From: Collinsella sp.
GTDB taxonomy: Bacteria > Actinomycetota > Coriobacteriia > Coriobacteriales > Coriobacteriaceae
DNA length: 45,087 nucleotides
Direction: 5' to 3'
NCBI GenBank assembly: GCA_019419585.1
Contig: DXZQ01000024.1
Coordinates: 1-45,087 of the forward strand
Below are positions 39,751 through 45,087 of the stretch, piece after piece. Position 1 is the stretch's first letter. Every line of letters begins with the position of its first letter. A model generated the notes under the pieces. The model did no database searches and was not told where the DNA came from. It saw only the letters and a list, made by a program, of their open reading frames with translations. The position numbers and the translations under genes are program-made.

Positions 39751-41538
39751 CTACATCAGGCGCAGGCTGACGTCCTTGAGCTGGGCGCCGCTAACGGTAC
39801 TCGGGGCGCCCGACATGAGGTCGGAGCCGCTGGCCGTCTTGGGGAACGCCATGACGTCGCGGATGGAGTCGGAACCGGTAAGCAGCATGCACACGCGGTC
39901 CAGGCCCAAAGCGAAGCCGCCCATCGGGGGCGCACCAAACTTGAGAGCCTCCATGAGGAAGCCGAACTGCGACTCGGCACGCTCCTCGGTAAAGCCCAGG
40001 AGCTTGAGCATGGACATCTGCATCTCGGCGTTGTGGATACGCATACCGCCGCCACCGGCCTCAAAGCCGTCCATGACAAAGTCGTAGGTGCAAGAACCAG
40101 CCGCCAGCGGATCGGCCTCGATCTTGGCGATGTCGGTCTCGGTCGGCAGGGTAAAGGGCTGGTGCTCAGCTGCATAGGCCTTGCGGTCCTCATCCCAGTG
40201 GAACAGCGGGAAGTTGACGACCCACAGGAAGTCGTGGCCCTCGCGCTTGATCTCGAGCGCATTGGCCATGTGGGAACGCATGCCACCCAGAATCTCATCG
40301 GAGAGCAGGCGCGGGCCGGCGGCGAACATCACGAGGTCGCCGGGCTCGACATCCATACGCTCGCGCAGGGCCGCCATCTCCTCGTCCGAGAAGAACTTGA
40401 CGATGGGGCTGTTGATGGAGCCGTCCTCGCGGAAGGCGATCCAGGCCAGGCCCTTGGCGCCAAACGTGGAGGCCACGCCGGCAAGCTTATCGATCTTGGC
40501 ACGTGCCCAGGCACCGGCGCCCTTGGCGTTGATGGCCTTGACGACAGAGCCCTCCTCGTTTGCGGCAGTCGCAAAGACCTTGAACTTGGAGTTGGCAAAG
40601 ATGTCGGTCAGGTCGACCAGGTGCATACCATAGCGGGTATCGGGCTTGTCGGAGCCATAGGTGTCCATGGCCTCCCAGTAGTCCATGCGACGCAGCGGCG
40701 TAGGCATCTCGACACCCATGCGGCCGAAGGCATCGGACAGAACTTCCTCGAGCGCGCTCATGACGTCGTTCTGGTCCACGAAGGACATCTCGATATCGAC
40801 CTGGGTGAACTCGGGCTGACGGTCGGCACGCAGATCCTCGTCGCGGAAGCACTTGGCAACCTGGTAGTAGCGCTCGACGCCACCGACCATGAGCAGCTGC
40901 TTCAGGAGCTGCGGGGACTGCGGCAGGGCGTAGAAGCTACCCGGCTGAATACGGCTGGGAACGATGAAGTCGCGAGCGCCCTCGGGCGTGGACTTAAACA
41001 GGGAGGGCGTCTCGACCTCCATGAACTCACGGTTGTGCAGCGCCTCGCGAATGGCGAAGGTAAAGTCGGAGCGCAGCTTGAGGTTGGCCATCATCTCGGG
41101 ACGGCGGAGATCCAGATAGCGATAGCGCAGACGGGTGTCCTCGCTGGTCTCGATGCCGTCCTCGATCTGGAACGGCGGGGTGACGGACGTGTTGAGCACC
41201 TCGGCGTGGTCGGTCAGGACCTCGATCTCGCCGGTCGCGAGCTTGGTGTTGGTGGTCTCCTCGCCACGGGCGCGCACGACGCCGTGGATCTTGATGGGCC
41301 ACTCGGGACGCATGGTCTCGGCGATCTTAAAGGCATCGCCATCGGAGTGCTCGGGGTCGAAGGTGAGCTGCGTGATGCCCTCGCGGTCGCGAAGGTCGCA
41401 GAAGATAAGGCCGCCGTGGTCGCGGCGACGGCTCACCCAACCGGTGAGGGTGACCTCTTCGCCCACGTTCTCGAAGCGAAGCTCGCCGCAGGTACGGGTG
41501 TGCATGGAATGCTCATCGATGGGACGGGTCTGGCTCAT
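39751..41538 (-). CDS. aspS: aspartyl-tRNA synthetase
   Basis: Charges tRNA-Asp (perhaps also tRNA-Asn) with aspartate. The 595-residue protein is full length for bacterial AspRS. The N-terminal OB fold (TLTGWVSRRRDHGGLIFCDL) precedes class II motif 1, motif 2 (CFRDEDLRADRQPEFTQVD) and motif 3 (GGFALGLDRVCMLLTG), and the bacterial GAD insertion lies at about residues 300-420. AAGGAGG before ATG 41538 sets the start. It stands alone, divergent from serB, with no T-box features in the 255-bp gap. Whether it is discriminating is not settled here. Confidence 0.97.
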   Translation of the reverse strand: MSQTRPIDEHSMHTRTCGELRFENVGEEVTLTGWVSRRRDHGGLIFCDLRDREGITQLTFDPEHSDGDAFKIAETMRPEWPIKIHGVVRARGEETTNTKLATGEIEVLTDHAEVLNTSVTPPFQIEDGIETSEDTRLRYRYLDLRRPEMMANLKLRSDFTFAIREALHNREFMEVETPSLFKSTPEGARDFIVPSRIQPGSFYALPQSPQLLKQLLMVGGVERYYQVAKCFRDEDLRADRQPEFTQVDIEMSFVDQNDVMSALEEVLSDAFGRMGVEMPTPLRRMDYWEAMDTYGSDKPDTRYGMHLVDLTDIFANSKFKVFATAANEEGSVVKAINAKGAGAWARAKIDKLAGVASTFGAKGLAWIAFREDGSINSPIVKFFSDEEMAALRERMDVEPGDLVMFAAGPRLLSDEILGGMRSHMANALEIKREGHDFLWVVNFPLFHWDEDRKAYAAEHQPFTLPTETDIAKIEADPLAAGSCTYDFVMDGFEAGGGGMRIHNAEMQMSMLKLLGFTEERAESQFGFLMEALKFGAPPMGGFALGLDRVCMLLTGSDSIRDVMAFPKTASGSDLMSGAPSTVSGAQLKDVSLRLM

Positions 41539-41794
41539 ACCAGTGATCCTCCTTTATGGATCTGTGCCGCCCCGTGTCGTTCCGGGCGGCGTCGTACAGA
41601 TTTGCCCAGCCTGCGTAAACCGCGCAGCCGGACATGGCGTTCTATCTTATCGCACCCACGTCGATGTACCGCGAAAAAGTAACTCTTGCCCAAAGACTTG
41701 ACGGAGACGAAACAATTGACGCACCGCGGCCGTCGCCCAGGCGCGCCGCGTGCGACAATGTGCCCCAATACAACTGCACTCGGAAAGGCCCACC

Positions 41795-42430
41795 ATGACT
41801 GCACGCCTCATCGTTATGGATATCGACTCCACGCTCATCAACCAGGAGGTCATCGACCTGTTGGGCGAGGAGGCCGGCGTAGGCGAGCAAGTGGCGAAGA
41901 TCACCGAGCGCGCCATGCGCGGCGAGCTCGACTTTAAGCAGGCGCTCGAGGAACGCGTGGGGCTGCTTGCCGGCTTGGACGAGAGTGTGTTCGAGCGCAC
42001 CTTTGAGCGCGTGACGTTTACCCCCGGCGCGTTAGAGCTTGTGCGCTCGGCACACAGCAAGGGCTGGAAGGTCGGCGTGGTAAGCGGCGGCTTCCACGAG
42101 GTCGCTGACAAGATCGTAACCGCCGCGGGCATCGATTTTTGCCTGGCCAACCGCCTGGAAGTCATGGACGGCAAGCTCACCGGTAAGTTGGCTGCCAACA
42201 TTGTGACCAAGGAGTCCAAGCTCATCCAGCTGCTGGACTGGGCAGTTGAGTGCGGTGTCGACATGGCCCATACCGTGGCAATCGGCGACGGCGCCAACGA
42301 CATCCCCATGATCCAGGCCGCGGGCACTGGCATCGCGTTTTGCGCCAAGCCCAAGACGCGCGAGGCAGCCCCGTTTGCCATCGACGAGCGCAACCTGATG
42401 CTCGCCATGGACATCATCCTGCGCGACTAG
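41795..42430 (+). CDS. serB: phosphoserine phosphatase
   Basis: Removes phosphate from L-phosphoserine, the last step of serine synthesis. The 211-residue HAD protein has motif I DIDSTLI with both catalytic aspartates, the SerB-type NQEVIDLLGEEAG cap start, motif II VVSGGFHEV, motif III Lys, and motif IV GDGANDIPM. No ACT domain, unlike some actinobacterial SerB. GGAAAGG before ATG 41795 sets the start. The following lar genes are 115 bp away beyond a palindrome and are probably separate. Confidence 0.95.
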   Translation: MTARLIVMDIDSTLINQEVIDLLGEEAGVGEQVAKITERAMRGELDFKQALEERVGLLAGLDESVFERTFERVTFTPGALELVRSAHSKGWKVGVVSGGFHEVADKIVTAAGIDFCLANRLEVMDGKLTGKLAANIVTKESKLIQLLDWAVECGVDMAHTVAIGDGANDIPMIQAAGTGIAFCAKPKTREAAPFAIDERNLMLAMDIILRD

Positions 42431-42467
42431 CCGATCTGTCTAACAATTGAATCAGTCTGTCCTATAG

Positions 42468-42499
42468 TTTCCGAACAATTTTGTCTTAGTGTTCGGAAA
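42468..42499 (+). promoter_or_regulatory. palindrome upstream of the larB-larC-tetR operon
   Basis: TTTCCGAACA (42468-42477) and TGTTCGGAAA (42490-42499) form perfect 10-bp arms with 12 bp between. TATAGT (42463-42468) touches the left arm. It may be the operator of the TetR protein that ends the operon, or end serB transcription; no T-run supports the latter. Confidence 0.5.
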
Positions 42500-42544
42500 A
42501 ACACCCTTTGAGTGCTAGACTTTGCGCCGTCGAAGGGAACATAT

Positions 42545-43327
42545 ATGGATAAGCGAAATCTAGAGCAGCTACTGAGCGATGTTGCCGGCGGATCAGTCAC
42601 CCCTGCCGACGCCCTCACACGCATCCAGACGGCTCCGACCGCCGATTTAGGCTTTGCGCAGCTCGATCTTTCGCGCGGAGTGCGCCAGGGAGCCGGCGAG
42701 GTTGTCTACGGTGCCGGTAAAACCGCCGAGCAAATTGCCGCCATTATCGAAGCGCTGCGCGATGCCGGCCAGGAGCGCATCCTGGTCACGCGCCTGGATG
42801 CCGAAAAGGCAGCCCGCACCTCGGAGCTCCTCGGCAACGGCATCGACCTGGGATATGTCCCGGACGCGCAGCTCGCCCTCGTGGGCGGCAAGCCCTCCCC
42901 TACCGGCAACGGACGCATCGTCGTCGCCTGCGCCGGCACGAGCGACCTGCCCGTCGCCGAGGAAGCCGCGTTGACGGCCGAGTTCTATGGCAACGAGGTC
43001 GACCGCCTCTACGACGTAGGCGTCGCCGGCCTGCACCGCCTACTCGCGCATGCCGAGGAACTTGCCCAGGCACAGGTGGTCATCGCCATCGCCGGCATGG
43101 AGGGCGCGTTGGCGAGCGTTATCGGCGGCCTGGTGAGCTGTCCGGTCATCGCCGTTCCCACCAGCGTGGGCTACGGCGCAAGTTTTGGTGGCGTAGCCGC
43201 ACTGCTCGCCATGCTCAACTCCTGTGCCAGCGGCGTATCGGTCGTCAATATCGACAACGGCTTTGGCGCCGCTTACCAGGCAAGTCTTATCAATCATCTG
43301 AGCGCCGGCACACCCCGCGCCCGCTAA
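42545..43327 (+). CDS. larB: LarB, nickel-pincer cofactor biosynthesis carboxylase
   Basis: Carboxylates and splits nicotinic acid adenine dinucleotide in making the nickel-pincer (NPN) cofactor of lactate racemase. The 260-residue protein has a LarB-specific N-terminal part and a C-terminal PurE-like fold: VVACAGTSDLPVAEEAALTAEFYGNEV, then DVGVAGLHRLL, and PTSVGYGASFGGVAALLAMLNSCASGVSVVNIDNGFGAAY, read in segments. AAGGGA before ATG 42545 sets the start. larC follows after 10 bp. larA and larE are not in the window, so the user of the cofactor must lie elsewhere. Confidence 0.93.
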   Translation: MDKRNLEQLLSDVAGGSVTPADALTRIQTAPTADLGFAQLDLSRGVRQGAGEVVYGAGKTAEQIAAIIEALRDAGQERILVTRLDAEKAARTSELLGNGIDLGYVPDAQLALVGGKPSPTGNGRIVVACAGTSDLPVAEEAALTAEFYGNEVDRLYDVGVAGLHRLLAHAEELAQAQVVIAIAGMEGALASVIGGLVSCPVIAVPTSVGYGASFGGVAALLAMLNSCASGVSVVNIDNGFGAAYQASLINHLSAGTPRAR

Positions 43328-43337
43328 GGAGCATTCC

Positions 43338-44249
43338 ATGTCCAATCATCAGCACACGCTTATCATCGACGGCACCTCGGGCATCAGCGGCGATATGACC
43401 GTCGCGGCCCTGCTCGACCTGGGCGCCAGCGAGGAGCACCTGCGCGAACAGCTCGCCACACTGCCGGTCGACGGCTTTACGATCGCCGTCACGCGCGTAA
43501 ACAAGCATGGCATCGACGCCTGCGATTTCGACGTTCAGCTGGCAGAAGAGCTCGAGAACCACGACCACGACATGGCATGGCTCTACGGCAACGAAGCAGC
43601 TGCCGAGCACACGCACGAGCACGAGCACCACCATCATGACCATGACGAGCATGAGCACTGCCATGAGCATGATCATGAGACCCACGGCCATGGCCACGAG
43701 GGTCACCATCACGCCCACCACCATCACCACCGTTCTTTGGCGGACGTCACCGCCATCATCGACGGCTCGCAGTTAAGCGATGGCGCCAAGCGTCGTGCGC
43801 ACGCCATCTTTACCGCGCTCGCCGCCTCCGAGGCCAAGGCCCACGGCAAAACGCCCGAGACCGTCATGTTCCACGAGGTAGGCGCCGTCGATTCCATCGT
43901 CGACGTCTGCTCTGTCGCCATCTGCCTCGATGACCTGGGCATCGAGGATATTGTCGTCGAGTCGCTCTCCGAGGGCCACGGCACCATCCACTGTGCCCAC
44001 GGCCTCATGCCCATTCCCGTCCCCGCTGTCGTCAACCTGTGCCAGGCGGGCAATATCGCCCTCACGCCTGCACCGGTCGCCGGCGAGCTCGTGACGCCCA
44101 CGGGCGCCGCCATCGTCACCGCGCTGCGTACGTCCGACCAACTGCCCTCACGCTACCGCATCGAAGCCGTCGGCTACGGCGCTGGCAAGCGCCCCTACGA
44201 GGGTTGCTCCGGTACGCTCCGCTGCCTGCTCGTTCACGCGGACGCATAG
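43338..44249 (+). CDS. larC: LarC1-type nickel insertion protein with His-rich insert, no LarC2 part
   Basis: Inserts nickel into the pincer cofactor. The 303-residue protein starts with the LarC motif IIDGTSGISGDMTVAALLDLG and carries FHEVGAVDSIVDVCSVAICLDDL and PVPAVVNLCQAG further on. Between them, residues of about 72-135 hold roughly 26 histidines, plainly a metal-binding segment. It stops at GYGAGKRPYEGCSGTLRCLL, which is where the LarC1 half ends in known proteins. The C-terminal CTP-using LarC2 half is absent and no continuation exists in another frame, because tetR begins 2 bp later. GGAG before ATG 43338 supports the start. Confidence 0.88.
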   Translation: MSNHQHTLIIDGTSGISGDMTVAALLDLGASEEHLREQLATLPVDGFTIAVTRVNKHGIDACDFDVQLAEELENHDHDMAWLYGNEAAAEHTHEHEHHHHDHDEHEHCHEHDHETHGHGHEGHHHAHHHHHRSLADVTAIIDGSQLSDGAKRRAHAIFTALAASEAKAHGKTPETVMFHEVGAVDSIVDVCSVAICLDDLGIEDIVVESLSEGHGTIHCAHGLMPIPVPAVVNLCQAGNIALTPAPVAGELVTPTGAAIVTALRTSDQLPSRYRIEAVGYGAGKRPYEGCSGTLRCLLVHADA

Positions 44250-44251
44250 CC

Positions 44252-44791
44252 ATGGATGCCCGCAAGGCAAAAAGCCGCGCTGCCATCGTTTCGGCGTTCT
44301 CCGAGCTGCTGCGCGAAGAGGACTACGGCAAGATCACCGTCGGCGACATCATCGCGCGCGCCCACGTAGGCCGCGCGACATTCTACGGCCTCTTTAAGAG
44401 CAAAGACGACCTACTGTCCGAGCTCGTGAGCGACATCTGCACCCACGCCCTCGACGACGATGGTACGCCGCTCGACGACCCACTCGTGCAAGTCGAGCAT
44501 ATCCTCAACAACCTCTGGGAACGCCGTCAGGGCGTTCGAGCCCTCGTAGCCGGCGCCGGCTCACGCGTCTTCGCCGACTGCCTCCGCAAGACCATCATGT
44601 CGCGCGCAGCCGAAACCGTCCCCGTCGACCCCGCAGGCCCCGCCGCCACCATGGACCGCAGCTTCTTACTACACCACATAGCCTCAAGCTTCGTAGGAAT
44701 GGTCCAATGGTGGGCCTGGCACAACTTCCAAGCAGCCAAAGCCGACGTAGCCAAAGACTACCTATCAGCCATTAAGCCTCTCTTCAACTGA
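44252..44791 (+). CDS. TetR-family regulator in the lar operon
   Basis: A 179-residue TetR-type protein. The N-terminal DNA-binding part reads RAAIVSAFSELLREEDYGKITVGDIIARAHVGRATFYGLFKSKDDLL in segments, the normal three-helix unit with the TFY recognition end. A helical ligand domain follows (about 60-179), rich in Trp near the end (GMVQWWAWHNF). The start ATG 44252 is two bases after the larC stop codon without a clear ribosome site, so translation is probably coupled to larC. It may control the lar genes, perhaps through the palindrome at 42468-42499. Confidence 0.88.
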   Translation: MDARKAKSRAAIVSAFSELLREEDYGKITVGDIIARAHVGRATFYGLFKSKDDLLSELVSDICTHALDDDGTPLDDPLVQVEHILNNLWERRQGVRALVAGAGSRVFADCLRKTIMSRAAETVPVDPAGPAATMDRSFLLHHIASSFVGMVQWWAWHNFQAAKADVAKDYLSAIKPLFN

Positions 44792-45087
44792 GTAAACCCC
44801 TCATCCCAAAGTTCCGACCTCATCTCAAAGCGCCGCCCCAACCCAAAGCACAATCCATCCCAAAGTGTCGACAGAAGCCCAACGCCCCTACCAGCAACAA
44901 GCCCCTCCCATCCAAATTCAGATATATATTGGGTTGCTTGTACGAACGCAACAAAGATCCCGCAGCTGTCCGCATGGGGTAACTTCCCAGCGCATTCCGC
45001 ACTGATATCTTCTGTATTGAAGACGTCGATGGTGCACCCGTATACCATTGACGTCGACACCATCAGATGCGGACCGCGCGGTGACCC
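44792..45087. other. stretch without a recognisable gene at the window end
   Basis: No supported gene is seen in these 296 bp. CATCCCAAAG recurs (at about 44802 and 44857) with similar following bases, and the last 60 bp contain GATGGTG and CACCATC. Both strands have short open frames without ribosome sites. It could be the leader of a gene beyond the window. Confidence 0.4.

Noticed and set aside
41539..41794. T-box or riboswitch before aspS
   Set aside because: No specifier loop, antiterminator (TGGN bulge) or terminator pair was found in the gap; a simple divergent promoter region is more likely.
44758..45063. A 101-codon frame on the minus strand at the window end
   Set aside because: It overlaps the tetR 3' end, has no convincing ribosome site and shows no family resemblance.
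1..45087. CRISPR array, tRNA, rRNA or complete insertion sequence
   Set aside because: No regularly spaced repeats, no cloverleaf or rRNA signature and no transposase motif were noticed when reading both strands. A dedicated scan was not possible here.

Overview
The window is a high-GC chromosomal segment from what looks like a Coriobacteriia (Actinomycetota) gut bacterium, most likely Collinsella or a close relative. This assignment is inference. It rests on the gene content (a type I glutamine synthetase paired with a GlnR-like regulator, feoA-feoA-feoB, larBC, a large uronate locus), on GC-rich codon use, and on the strong GGAGG-type ribosome binding sites. No rRNA, tRNA, CRISPR array, phage or intact insertion sequence was found.

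Layout. 1-1.3 kb: a small secreted protein and a DUF2975/Cro-type regulator pair. 1.4-2.9 kb: an HtrA/DegP protease. 3.0-5.1 kb: an AT-richer three-gene island encoding a secreted papain-like cysteine protease, a small membrane protein and a Tat-like exported protein. 5.3-7.4 kb: glnA followed by an atypical OmpR-type regulator. 7.5-8.4 kb: a HepT/MNT toxin-antitoxin pair whose antitoxin carries a fused RelB/DinJ domain. 8.4-11.7 kb: a LacI regulator divergent from KDG kinase and KDPG aldolase. 12-15.3 kb: a YczE-type membrane protein, an AlbA_2/ATPase-type regulator with three phased operators, a GntR regulator and a pseudogene scrap of a YczE paralogue. 15.5-35.6 kb: a pectin/hexuronate catabolic locus. 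35.7-39.2 kb: ferrous iron uptake. 39.3-41.5 kb: an HPr-like protein and aspS. 41.8-44.8 kb: serB, larB, larC1 and a TetR regulator.

How the pectin genes fit together. A GPH-type transporter should import oligouronides. A GH28 hydrolase, a pectin methylesterase-acetylesterase fusion, an SGNH esterase and a GH105 hydrolase, all without signal peptides, would trim them inside the cell. Saturated galacturonate goes through UxaC, UxaB and UxaA to KDG. Unsaturated uronate goes through an RpiB-like isomerase (DhuI type) and an SDR reductase (DhuD/KduD type) to KDG. KdgK and KDPG aldolase then give pyruvate and glyceraldehyde 3-phosphate. A palindrome, GGTGAACGTTCACC and close variants, sits upstream of four transcription units in this locus, usually as two copies around the promoter. 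It is best explained as the operator of the LacI-type regulator at 34.5-35.6 kb. A second LacI regulator and a different operator serve kdgK-eda.

The most interesting items are the RelB-MNT antitoxin fusion, the cytoplasmic methylesterase-acetylesterase fusion, the operator regulon, an HPr with Asp in place of regulatory Ser46, helically phased operators in front of the AlbA_2 regulator, a LarC that stops after its first half and carries a very His-rich insert, and several long perfect inverted repeats in leaders and intercistronic gaps.
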